DNA of 64,000 nt. It comes from Nitrososphaeraceae archaeon (GTDB lineage Archaea > Thermoproteota > Nitrososphaeria > Nitrososphaerales > Nitrososphaeraceae). Every line of letters begins with the position of its first letter. The first letter of the stretch is position 1. The position numbers were made by a program, and so were the translations under genes. The notes beneath the pieces are model-generated. The model saw only the letters and a list, made by a program, of their open reading frames with translations, made no database searches and was not told the origin of the DNA. This document shows positions 29,341 through 37,943 of this stretch, in pieces. The stretch lies in contig WHTU01000003.1 in NCBI GenBank assembly GCA_009377575.1, positions 1 through 64,000 of the forward strand, read 5' to 3'.

Positions 29341-30461
29341 CGATTGTCTCTTTTTGGGGGCACTGCTTTAGGACCGTTGCCAAAATCATAAGTATGTCCC
29401 TTCCCACGATAGAACTTTGGCCTTACAGGATTTCCTTCCTTTTCCCCTTTCTTAGTGAGCGAAAGCCCGGCTAAAAGTTCAACAATTAGTCGATTTGCCA
29501 AGCCTGAAGTGATTCCCCCATTGTAGGAGTTGACATCGCTTACATCGTAGTTGGGTGCTACTTCTACTAAATCGAATGCAAACTTGTCTGGATCGAAAGA
29601 TGTGGACAATAGTCGCATTAATCTCATACCCTCTCTAGAAGTGAGGCCATTGGGTTCAGGCTCCCCAGTGCCCGGAGCATAGGCGGGATCAAATGTATCA
29701 ATGTCCCAGCTGATATAAACTGCATCAACATCATCATTTGCCCTATCAGCCGCTTCCTTTGCAATCGTATCTATTCCCATTTCTTCGACATCTAACATTG
29801 TAAACCACTGGAAATCCTGATCTGCCATCCACTTATAGAGATCGGGTCCGGGCCAGTATCCCCTTGGACCAATCAGGGTATAATTTTTGCCTTTTAGACA
29901 TCCTAGCTCCATAATTCTTCTTATGTGTGCCCCATGATCATATTTGAAGCCACAAAGCCCTTGTGGAGCGCAATCAGCATGAGTATCGATATGGATCATT
30001 CCAATGTTTTTGTATTTCTTCGCAAATGCTCTTACATTAGCGAAGGTGATTGAATGATCTCCACCTAACATTACAGGAATCCCATCGATATCGAGAACTT
30101 CCTTCACCTTATCTGTCATTCTTCTGTGTGATTCAATGACGTCTCCTGGAGATACTACAACATCACCATAGTCTATAGTTCTGAATACGCCAAAAGGATC
30201 TACTCCAGTTTCAATGTTAAAATGTTCATATGGAGGAGATGGCACGGTCGAGGCTGCACGGATTGCACGCGGTCCGTATCTTGCGCCAGGTCGTATCGTC
30301 GTACCAAAATCAAAGGGCTCCCCAATTATAGCTACATCGGGCTTTATTTTTTCTAATTCCTGACGGGATCTAAGCCAAGGTAATTTCAGAAATGTTGGTA
30401 TTCCAACAAAAATCGGCTCATCATTACCTTTGTACGAATCCCCATAGAATTCCATTCCCAT
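29337..30461 (-). CDS. Ureohydrolase of the arginase/agmatinase superfamily
   Basis: 374 residues, longer than typical agmatinase because of about 40 N-terminal residues. All six dinuclear metal ligands are present: His136 (GGDHS), Asp159, His161 and Asp163 (DTHAD), Asp243 and Asp245 (SWDIDTFDP). The family hydrolyses a guanidino group to urea; agmatine is the usual archaeal substrate, but Ni-dependent guanidine hydrolases belong to the same superfamily, so guanidine, guanidinobutyrate and others remain possible. First gene of a two-gene operon with the UreA-like protein. Confidence 0.88.
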   Translation of the reverse strand: MGMEFYGDSYKGNDEPIFVGIPTFLKLPWLRSRQELEKIKPDVAIIGEPFDFGTTIRPGARYGPRAIRAASTVPSPPYEHFNIETGVDPFGVFRTIDYGDVVVSPGDVIESHRRMTDKVKEVLDIDGIPVMLGGDHSITFANVRAFAKKYKNIGMIHIDTHADCAPQGLCGFKYDHGAHIRRIMELGCLKGKNYTLIGPRGYWPGPDLYKWMADQDFQWFTMLDVEEMGIDTIAKEAADRANDDVDAVYISWDIDTFDPAYAPGTGEPEPNGLTSREGMRLMRLLSTSFDPDKFAFDLVEVAPNYDVSDVNSYNGGITSGLANRLIVELLAGLSLTKKGEKEGNPVRPKFYRGKGHTYDFGNGPKAVPPKRDNR

Positions 30462-30885
30462 CTTTTATTCGCTAAATAATAGGATACGGGGTAATGTTTT
30501 TAAGCATTTCTAAGTAGTTTACGAATTCCATTTCATGAAAGAAGAGACTACATAAAGTGATATGTTCTCAGATTTAGAATCAGATATAGATTGATAGTGT
30601 GAAATATGAGTTTTGGCATAATACATGGATATTCTCTTATTTTTATTTACGTTTCCTAACTTGGGTCCCTTGGTCATATATCCACGCAAACCTTTCTGGA
30701 TACATTACTGTGGCCAAAAATTATTGGGTAAATGACTATTCGTAAATTCGATAGATGACACAGAATTGTTAAATGATATACTAACGTAATCTACGCATTG
30801 TATAATACTATACTGATGGCGTTCCCCAATGGAGTGAATTACAAATCAATACTTTTTTATAGTTACTCTCCTTATATGATGTGCG
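30462..30885. other. Intergenic region, divergent, no gene seen
   Basis: About 420 AT-rich bases between the ureohydrolase start and a small ORF. TATA-like TTTTATAG and TTATATGA runs occur shortly before 30886. No RNA or repeat was recognised. Confidence 0.4.
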
Positions 30886-31140
30886 ATGAATGCGGTTAGA
30901 AATGAAGGTGATGTCGAAGCGCGAGCAGCAGGAGCAATTGAGACATTGTATGGAAAGGATATAACAGAGTTAAAGCTAAGATCTTTATTCTCTATGCCAA
31001 ATGAACAAAAAAGGGAGGAATGGGATGCGCAGACCACTTTTATGTTAAATAGCCTTCAGTATGTGGTAGATCTAACTATTAGAGAACAAGATGGCATTAT
31101 AACAAATGCTAGACTAATAGATGTAATGAAACCTCTTTAA
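30886..31140 (+). CDS. Small hypothetical protein, 84 aa
   Basis: Acidic-to-neutral, probably all-helical protein with no signal peptide or Cys/His motif. It was not matched to any family. Coding is supported by a start near TATA-like sequence and by balanced codon use, but no motif confirms it. It lies between the ureohydrolase operon and the P-II-like gene on the plus strand. Confidence 0.5.
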   Translation: MNAVRNEGDVEARAAGAIETLYGKDITELKLRSLFSMPNEQKREEWDAQTTFMLNSLQYVVDLTIREQDGIITNARLIDVMKPL

Positions 31141-31374
31141 CGCTGCCATTCTATATTCAAGCATTTATCTGGGTAACCTCCCAGAAAACATAGTTATCGA
31201 TTTACAATTGATACTAATCCCATTTTAACGCGACAAGTTTGGAAACTTTTCTTTTTTTAGTTATCATGCATTCTAAGGGTAGTTATTTTATGAGACATTC
31301 AATTCGTAATCTACGTGATTCAACTGTGCTATATGATACCCTAGTATTGGTAGTATACATATATGAAGGGAGTA

Positions 31375-31397
31375 TTTTTATACATAGTGTCTATGTA
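31375..31397 (+). promoter_or_regulatory. TATA box with perfect palindrome, P-II-like gene
   Basis: TTTTTATA at 31375-31382 lies about 28 bases before the ATG at 31407, as in leaderless archaeal promoters. A perfect inverted repeat TACATAG-TGT-CTATGTA (31381-31397) overlaps its downstream edge and the region before the expected transcription start, an ideal place for a repressor. Confidence 0.55.
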
Positions 31398-31406
31398 TAT
31401 AATACT

Positions 31407-31766
31407 ATGAAGGAATTGAATGTCTTTATTCGTTCAGAACACCGTTCAAAAGTGACCGACATACTCCAAAGAAATAGAGCAGGCATCAGTTTTTTCGAAG
31501 TGCTTGGTACAGGGAATACATCTAGTGCAACTCCGGAAGTGGTACATTCATACAGAACGGGTAGAACCACTGTCCCTGAATTTGTAACAAGGCTTCTGGT
31601 TATGACAGTTGTGTCCGATTCTTCTGCAAAAAGAATAGTTGATGAGCTCGTAAATAGTTTCGGAGAAGGTTCAGAGCCTTATGGCGCACTCTTTGTAAAA
31701 GATGTCACCGACGCTTATCAACTGGGGACAAAGCTAGTCGGCGATGAAATGCTGACACCTAAGTAG
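31407..31766 (+). CDS. P-II-like nitrogen regulatory protein
   Basis: 119 residues with the P-II fold: strand MKELNVFIRSEHRSKVTDIL, the start of the T-loop at FFEVLGTGNTS, a second strand LLVMTVVSDSSAKRIVDEL and the end LFVKDVTDAYQLGTK. The usual uridylylation motif (YRGAEY) is replaced by HSYRTGR, and the nucleotide-binding B-loop (TGDGKIF type) reads GEGSEPYGALF, so ligand binding may differ from GlnB/GlnK. The frame is open back to 31239, but homology and the TATA box point to the ATG at 31407. No ammonium transporter is adjacent. Confidence 0.75.
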   Translation: MKELNVFIRSEHRSKVTDILQRNRAGISFFEVLGTGNTSSATPEVVHSYRTGRTTVPEFVTRLLVMTVVSDSSAKRIVDELVNSFGEGSEPYGALFVKDVTDAYQLGTKLVGDEMLTPK

Positions 31767-31969
31767 CCCAAATCTTCTGTTTAGAGGATATCCTGCTCAA
31801 TAGGCGTTATTTGGTATGCTTTCAGGACCTGTGAAATATGACTTATTGTATGGCTGATGATTTGAGAAGAGTTTCACTGGTTCCACGGCATACCAGGATC
31901 AATCAAAAAACCCGTCCCGGTTTCATGATTAGGCGAAACGTGGATAAAGCAAACCGACGAAATCTCAAA

Positions 31970-33673
31970 TCAATAATAGTGATGCATAGGCCTTTGTTGT
32001 TTCCCGAGTCGATCGAAATAATGGTCATGCTTCTTGTCTCCTCCGGGATGTGAATGCTCTACTCCGTCTGCGTGGCTATGAGTCTGCATTTTGGGTTTGG
32101 CCATCAAGACATCATCCACACGTAATAACATGCAGGTTACCTCCACAGCTGTTTTGAGAATTTGTTCTTTAACTATCGATGGCTCGATCACTGAGGAAAA
32201 GATATTATCCACCTTTCTACTTTTTGAATCGATTCCATACCACTTAACCTTGCTATTAGAAGGCAAGTGTTTAGACCTCAATTGGATTATCGTGTTGACT
32301 GTATCCATTCCAGCATTTCTAGCGAGTGTAATTGGTATTTCCTCCAATGCATCAGCGAATTTCCGAAGCACGAGCTGAACACGACCATTAATTTGTCTAG
32401 ATTTATCTCTAACGATAGATGCTACCTTCATTTCAGTAGCTCCAGCACCTCCAACTATTCGAGGTGATAGAATATAGTCTCTTAGAACAGCGAACCCATC
32501 CAAGGCAGACCGATGGTACTCATCGAGTACCCTTTTCGAGTTTGCCCTCAACAGAAGAGTTACTGATTTTGGATTCCTACAGTCATCGATAAAGACCATC
32601 TTGTCTTCACCAACCAATTTTTCATATACTTTTCCCGCATAACCTAAGGTACTAGATGGTATGGGACCATTCAAGTCTTTGATAACCCTTGCAGTTGTTG
32701 ATTTTTCCAACCAAAGCATATCATTTTCTTTAACTCTATGAAGGGAGATAACATCTGCTCTTGATAAGTGCTGTTGCACAATCTTGCTTATTCCCTTCTG
32801 AGAAATCACGATATTTGCTCCAGAATCTATAATATTCTGTACCTTAACTTCGAGTAGTTCATATTCAGATCTGTGGTAATTCTCTAGCTGATCATAGGAT
32901 GATATATTCAATTCAGAATTAGTCCTGGTCCTACTCTTATCAAGTTCTTCATTAGTTAGAAGTATCTTGGCATTGTCAACCTGTTTGACCCTGGATGACG
33001 CGTTAAAGGTCTTGTCAATCACTGTGCCTCTTATTAGGGTAGTATCAGAAGAGTTGCCCAGTTTTTCTTCAATTTTGATGTCGTCTATATCGATCATTTT
33101 GTTCCTCAAATCTGCAATGCTCCAAACGGCCTCAACTACTAGATCAGCTGCGCTAGTATTTTCTCTAGCAACAACTCCGGATATAGACCTAGATCGGAGG
33201 CAAGTCTCGGCCAACTTACTCATTACCTCTCTGCGTATACTGGTTGATGATACTGAAATTCGGTTGAGCGTCTGAAGCGATATATCTAGACCCATAAGAT
33301 AGCCATCAATTATAACAGATGGAGCGATTCCAGACAACAGCAATTCTTGCGCCTTGGATAGTAATTCTCCCGACAAAATGACAACCGAAGTAGTACCGTC
33401 TCCTACCTCATTGTCTACTGAATTGGCTGCCTCTATGATGATTTTTGCTGCAGGATGTTCTACATCGAGTTTTCTCAAAATAGCCGAACCATCTTTTGTC
33501 ACCGTGATCTCTCCCATAATATCGATATACACTTTTTCCAATCCACAAGGACCAAGTGAATTTTTAACAAGGTCTGCAATCAAGGCAGCTGCCAAGAGAT
33601 TATACCGACGACTCTCGCCCTCTTGACTTCTCCGAAGTCCATCACCGAATAGTTGTTCCATGCGATGATCCAT
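31970..33673 (-). CDS. thsA: Thermosome (group II chaperonin) subunit, divergent, His-rich tail
   Basis: 567 residues. Chaperonin motifs are present: LGPCGLEKVYID near the start, the ATP site VGDGTTSVV, VTKDGSAIL, and GGAGATEM with a late VDDVLMAKP. The usual N-terminus and the apical helical protrusion are more divergent than in the main thaumarchaeal subunits. The tail after AKPKMQ is rich in His (eight in about 38 residues, including THSHADG and KKHDHY) where thermosomes normally have GGM-type repeats. Folds proteins inside a double-ring cage; this copy could be a specialised or metal-sensing subunit. Single gene. Confidence 0.9.
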   Translation of the reverse strand: MDHRMEQLFGDGLRRSQEGESRRYNLLAAALIADLVKNSLGPCGLEKVYIDIMGEITVTKDGSAILRKLDVEHPAAKIIIEAANSVDNEVGDGTTSVVILSGELLSKAQELLLSGIAPSVIIDGYLMGLDISLQTLNRISVSSTSIRREVMSKLAETCLRSRSISGVVARENTSAADLVVEAVWSIADLRNKMIDIDDIKIEEKLGNSSDTTLIRGTVIDKTFNASSRVKQVDNAKILLTNEELDKSRTRTNSELNISSYDQLENYHRSEYELLEVKVQNIIDSGANIVISQKGISKIVQQHLSRADVISLHRVKENDMLWLEKSTTARVIKDLNGPIPSSTLGYAGKVYEKLVGEDKMVFIDDCRNPKSVTLLLRANSKRVLDEYHRSALDGFAVLRDYILSPRIVGGAGATEMKVASIVRDKSRQINGRVQLVLRKFADALEEIPITLARNAGMDTVNTIIQLRSKHLPSNSKVKWYGIDSKSRKVDNIFSSVIEPSIVKEQILKTAVEVTCMLLRVDDVLMAKPKMQTHSHADGVEHSHPGGDKKHDHYFDRLGKQQRPMHHYY

Positions 33674-34033
33674 GTATCCTCCACGTGTCTGATTTAAACT
33701 ATTTAAGGCTTGTCTGATGCAGGATCGAGAACGCCGTTAGGAAAAATTGATTGGAAAACCTCATTCAAAAAATAATTGAAAATTTTGAATTCTAGTCACC
33801 TACTAATCAGATTATGAGAATTAAAGCATATAAATCTAATAATTGTTTTTTATCGATAGATTACATGTAGTATACGAATGTTCGTTCACTCTCATATCCG
33901 TAATTTACATTATTTGGCCTAAAATTTATATAATTTCACGTTTAGAAATCAATGTGCAATTCGATGGCATCGTTCTCGCTGGTCTAAATAGTGGTAACGT
34001 ACCTTTTGTAAGATTAACCTTGGAGGTATCACT
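33674..34033. other. Divergent promoter region of thermosome and SSS transporter
   Basis: 360 bases. AATTTATATAAT at 33922-33933 is a good TATA box on the plus strand; with it the transporter mRNA would have a leader of about 75 bases, ending in a GGAGGT ribosome-binding site (34022-34027). No gene seen. Confidence 0.5.
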
Positions 34034-35548
34034 TTGTTAGACGGATATGCGATTGGGGTTATAGCATTTTTGGCGCTTTCCCTTATTGTTGGGACTCTGG
34101 CTTCTAAGCTTGTAAAGAAAAGCAGCAAGCGGTTTATGATTGCAGGCAAGAGTTTGCCGCTTATCTTCGTAGGGACAATGCTCGCTGCGCAATCTATCGA
34201 TGGTAATTCTTCACTTGGAAATGTATCACTAGTTTATCAATTTGGATTCTGGTCAGGAGCAGCTATTCCAATAGGCCTAGCGGCATGCCTCATCTTAACG
34301 GCGATATTCTATGCGAATAAACTGAATAAAATGTCAATGCTTACGTTGCCAGATTTCTATTTCAGGAGATTTGGAAATGCTAGTGAAGGTATTTCTGGAA
34401 TCATTATGATGGTAAGCTTCGTAGTGTTGGTAGCAGGCAATTTTGCGGCAACAGGATATATCTTATCGGTGGTGTTACATATTGACTTCATATGGGCAAT
34501 GCTAATTGGAGCGATAATCGTCTTGATTTATACATATGCAGGAGGTCTATTCTCCTCGGCTTATACAGACATTTTTCAAATTTATTTAGCGATAGGTGCA
34601 TTTTGGGCAGCATTTCTATTCTTCGCAGGAGGCTTTGCTGGCGTCAGCTTTGATACTATCCTAGGCAGCGCTCCGCCGGGGTATTTGGATTTATCTGGGC
34701 TAACTGATATGGGCAATGGTGCACTGGTTAATTGGGCTGGAATAATGGCGCTAGCTATAGGCGATATCGTAGCACTAGATTTTATGGAAAGGGTGTTCTC
34801 AGCTAGGGACGGGAAAACTGCAAGAAGAGGCGCCTTCATGGGAGCGGGATTAACAATACTGACTATCGTTCCCACAAGTATGATGGGGATTGTTGCGCTA
34901 TACTTCCTCCCAAATCTGGTTGATCCCTATACCGCTTACCCTGATCTAGCGATAAACCATGTTCCGTTCGTTATTGGATTAGCGTTACTCATGGGAGTCC
35001 TTGGTGCCTCGATGTCAACTGCAAATGGTGGATTGCTCGCCATTTCCAGTGTCATGTCAAGAAACATTGTTCAAAGAAATATCTTGAAAAGGGTACTAAA
35101 ACGTCCAGGAATGGGAGACAGAAAGTTACTGATGGTGACGCGTATTTTTACTATTCCAATGATGCTAGCTGCTTTCGTACTTGCATACATGATACCTCAA
35201 CCCGGTGTTTATCTGATCCTTGCATTTGATATCGTGTTTGCTGGTGCTTGGGCTCCGCTAACATTAGGTTTATTCTGGAAGAAGGCCAATACGCCTGCAG
35301 CATTGTCTTCACTCATTATCGGCTCGTTACTTAGATTGATCTTATTCTTCATTATACCAGTCGAATTAGCAGGTTTAGATACATTGATACCTCCAGTAAT
35401 ATCTGTTATAATATTTGTTGTAGTAGCTCTGGCAACCCAAAAGAAATATCCTGGCAGATATGGAGTAGTCGATTATGTTCCACCTGAAGAAGATGTAATA
35501 AATGGGGAAGATCTGAAGGGATTTGTCGCACCAAATGCAGGGAAATAA
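34034..35548 (+). CDS. Sodium:solute symporter (SSS family)
   Basis: 504 residues with about 13 membrane helices. RFMIAGKSLPLIFVGTMLA is the SSS start, and AGGLFSSAYTDIFQIYLA and FVIGLALLMGVLGASMSTA carry the conserved Na+-site regions of the LeuT fold. The start is TTG at 34034, six bases behind GGAGGT. Family members import urea, pantothenate, proline or other small solutes with sodium; this one is not assignable further. Its place close to ureohydrolase and P-II-like genes makes a nitrogen-containing substrate plausible but not shown. Confidence 0.88.
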   Translation: MLDGYAIGVIAFLALSLIVGTLASKLVKKSSKRFMIAGKSLPLIFVGTMLAAQSIDGNSSLGNVSLVYQFGFWSGAAIPIGLAACLILTAIFYANKLNKMSMLTLPDFYFRRFGNASEGISGIIMMVSFVVLVAGNFAATGYILSVVLHIDFIWAMLIGAIIVLIYTYAGGLFSSAYTDIFQIYLAIGAFWAAFLFFAGGFAGVSFDTILGSAPPGYLDLSGLTDMGNGALVNWAGIMALAIGDIVALDFMERVFSARDGKTARRGAFMGAGLTILTIVPTSMMGIVALYFLPNLVDPYTAYPDLAINHVPFVIGLALLMGVLGASMSTANGGLLAISSVMSRNIVQRNILKRVLKRPGMGDRKLLMVTRIFTIPMMLAAFVLAYMIPQPGVYLILAFDIVFAGAWAPLTLGLFWKKANTPAALSSLIIGSLLRLILFFIIPVELAGLDTLIPPVISVIIFVVVALATQKKYPGRYGVVDYVPPEEDVINGEDLKGFVAPNAGK

Positions 35549-35729
35549 TCTAATATTTTCTTAACTTAGATATTTCATGAAACAGTATCGAGCGGTGGTA
35601 TAAGTCGTGAGCGAAAAAAAGTGAAAAAAATGTCACATGCACATGGGTCAGAGCTTGCTGTCTTTTGGTAAGGAATCCATGATGGTATGCGTCTTGTTCA
35701 GGTGCCATTGCCTACCAAATGTTAATTAG

Positions 35730-36281
35730 GTGAGCCAATACATTTATGCTATGCCTTCGAGAGGATACGAGACCATAGGATTGAAGCCTGCGATCCTTCA
35801 GAGACTGCAGGTCGCTACGGATGAGCATTATCCTGGCATGTTCCTTCCTAGCGCATTGATAATGATGATGAATGAAATAAAACGAGGCCAATATACAGTT
35901 GAAATGCACAACATGAAGATAGATTTCTCCGGTAGGTATTCCTCATTGACTCTTAGATTGGATGTAAAGGAATGGCTTGTTGAGAATCACAAAACTCTAA
36001 AGGAGGAATATAGTCAAAGATATAGAACGGATAGTTTCACAAAATTTGCCAGTTTGTTTATGATAAATGTCTTCGAATCCAAGTCCACGTCTAGGGACTA
36101 TGTTATTAGACTAAAGGAAGCTGATTTTCGATGGTTAGAGGAGGAATATCAAAAGCGAAGGCAGGAATACAAAAGTCAATTTGGAATTTACAATTTTGAG
36201 CGATTTGCAGATCTCTTTCTCAAGGATCTTTTTAATAGAGTTAATGCAGCCAAAAGGATTTTGACATATGAGGAAATTTAA
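35730..36281 (+). CDS. Hypothetical protein with three RHH-like repeats
   Basis: 183 residues, not recognised as a known family. Three segments share a strand plus two-helix pattern: about 13-53 (YETIGLKPAILQRLQVA then LPSALIMMMNEI), about 70-115 (SLTLRLDVKEWLVENHKTL then FTKFASLFMINVF) and about 122-172 (YVIRLKEADFRWLEEEY then FERFADLFLKDLF). This resembles ribbon-helix-helix units fused in tandem. Start is GTG 35730 or ATG 35751, the latter closer to the first strand. No signal peptide. Confidence 0.65.
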   Translation: MSQYIYAMPSRGYETIGLKPAILQRLQVATDEHYPGMFLPSALIMMMNEIKRGQYTVEMHNMKIDFSGRYSSLTLRLDVKEWLVENHKTLKEEYSQRYRTDSFTKFASLFMINVFESKSTSRDYVIRLKEADFRWLEEEYQKRRQEYKSQFGIYNFERFADLFLKDLFNRVNAAKRILTYEEI

Positions 36282-36645
36282 CCACCTTGAACCAAATTTT
36301 GCAACGTCTGACTAGTGATAGCACTATTCAACTATTTCCATTCTAGTCTTGTTAATTTAGGTGAATCAATTTTTGTTATTATATTAAAAACAGTGTTTCA
36401 TGTGGGTTTGTATACTGTTCCCTAAGAAGAAATTGCTTTAATTGTTGTGATTAACAGTGAAGTACCGATAACAGACTCTGGCCAAAATGACCACTTAGAT
36501 TGAACACAAAAACAACGGATTTGATTTAGGTGAAAGTACCATTAAATCACAATAATCCAATACTCATAAGCAAACCGTTATTACTCAACTGTTACCTAGG
36601 GACCATATATTGGAAATGTTTAAGACTAATGAACATTGATACAGA
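36282..36645. other. Intergenic region, no gene seen
   Basis: About 360 bases. A short frame at 36530-36712 overlaps the next gene in another frame and lacks coding character. Nothing else recognised. Confidence 0.4.
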
Positions 36646-37158
36646 ATGCAGTATTTGGTTCATTTCTTTCGAAACAGACCTCAGAGCTCCATCATTATCA
36701 AGGAAGAGATAATTAGAATTGTAAATAAAAACAAAAAAGATATTCCTGATGACCATACGCACTTTTTAGCTAAAGTTGAAGAAATTCTCTCTCACTTTCC
36801 AGAATATAATCCAGAATGGGGGAATAGAACTGTCTTCAGATTAGCTAAGGCAGAAGCGTTAAATCCGATTTACGAAGAGGCAGTTTATTCTGAAAACATA
36901 ACACTCCCGAATGTTAAACATGATATAGATCTTGTTTTGAAAATGCTAAATTATAAACGTGAACAAAAAGGCTTTGAAAAGGTGAAAATGCCTTTGTTTA
37001 TTCAACCTGACGAACTATATCACGCATATGTACATGGAAGATTCGCTTATGAGATTAAAAATATAGTGTCTCAGTTGGTAATTGTTTTTCAGAAGGGTTC
37101 GATAGATTACATTGGGTTTGTATTTGGCTTCAAATTCGCGATTCTTGAGGCCAGGTAG
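36646..37158 (+). CDS. Hypothetical protein, 170 aa
   Basis: Soluble, mostly helical protein of unknown family, without Cys clusters or signal peptide. The first 75 residues are charged and helical (IIIKEEIIRIVNKNKKDIP). The C-terminal part, YEIKNIVSQLVIVFQKG followed by IDYIGFVFGFKFAILEA, is hydrophobic and could pack as a sheet. The end is 10 bases from the convergent UspA gene. Confidence 0.55.
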   Translation: MQYLVHFFRNRPQSSIIIKEEIIRIVNKNKKDIPDDHTHFLAKVEEILSHFPEYNPEWGNRTVFRLAKAEALNPIYEEAVYSENITLPNVKHDIDLVLKMLNYKREQKGFEKVKMPLFIQPDELYHAYVHGRFAYEIKNIVSQLVIVFQKGSIDYIGFVFGFKFAILEAR

Positions 37159-37168
37159 GCTAACTTGT

Positions 37169-37651
37169 TCATTTCACTAACAGGACAGGGCACTGAGAAT
37201 GACTAATTATCGCAGAGGATACGCTTCCGACTAGCAGGCGTTTAAATTTAGATAACCCTCTTGTTCCAACGATTATGAGGTCTATCTGGTTCTTTTGTGC
37301 ATATTTTGTTATTATACCCACTATTGACGTTCCATCATTTTCTAATATCTCGATTTTGCTGCCGACTCCATTCTTCTTTGCATTTTTTTGGATTGGTTCA
37401 ATCCATTTATGGGCTTCATGTGCCTTAGCCTGCAAGAATGCTGATACCATTTTCAGATCGCCGTACTTTGCACGCAAACCAATAACACCTCCTTGTTTAA
37501 TATCCGGAAGCACATGCAAAATCACCAAATCTGCCTTTTCCAGCTTGCAAAGATGTATCGCAAAATTAGCAGCTCTAATAGAAGAGTCCGACCCATCGGT
37601 TGCTACAAGAATACGTTTAACAGTTACAGAGTTTGAGTTATGCTCGTCCAT
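37169..37651 (-). CDS. Universal stress protein (UspA family)
   Basis: 160-residue single-domain UspA with the ATP-binding pattern G-2x-G-9x-G-S (GTRGLSKFKRLLVGSVSS) and the start RILVATDGSDSS. The family acts as nucleotide-binding stress modulators; the particular function is unknown. Convergent with the upstream hypothetical gene. Confidence 0.9.
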   Translation of the reverse strand: MDEHNSNSVTVKRILVATDGSDSSIRAANFAIHLCKLEKADLVILHVLPDIKQGGVIGLRAKYGDLKMVSAFLQAKAHEAHKWIEPIQKNAKKNGVGSKIEILENDGTSIVGIITKYAQKNQIDLIIVGTRGLSKFKRLLVGSVSSAIISHSQCPVLLVK

Positions 37652-37943
37652 TAAGCAATTATTCTCTATCTGAAGTTCTATAAAAATATCATTCTTGTAA
37701 ATGTAGATTACGTATTACTTACCATAATAACGCCTTTTTCAATTTACCTCCCTACATGAATACTTTCATGCATATTGCTTCTGGATAATCAGACAAGATC
37801 AAAGCTTACATTTATGGAATTGATAACTGGATGTGATACAATAATCCCATATTGAAATAATGTTATTAATTCAAAATTTTATGATGTTTATAAAATCACA
37901 AAAGTCTTTGATTCTAGAATTAAACTCACATGCCGGATATGAT

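Noticed and set aside
31239-31406. N-terminal extension of the P-II-like protein
   Set aside because: Contains the TATA box and palindrome; homology begins at the ATG at 31407.
31838-32053. 71-aa ORF at the end of the thermosome gene
   Set aside because: Overlaps the conserved minus-strand gene and has no coding character of its own.
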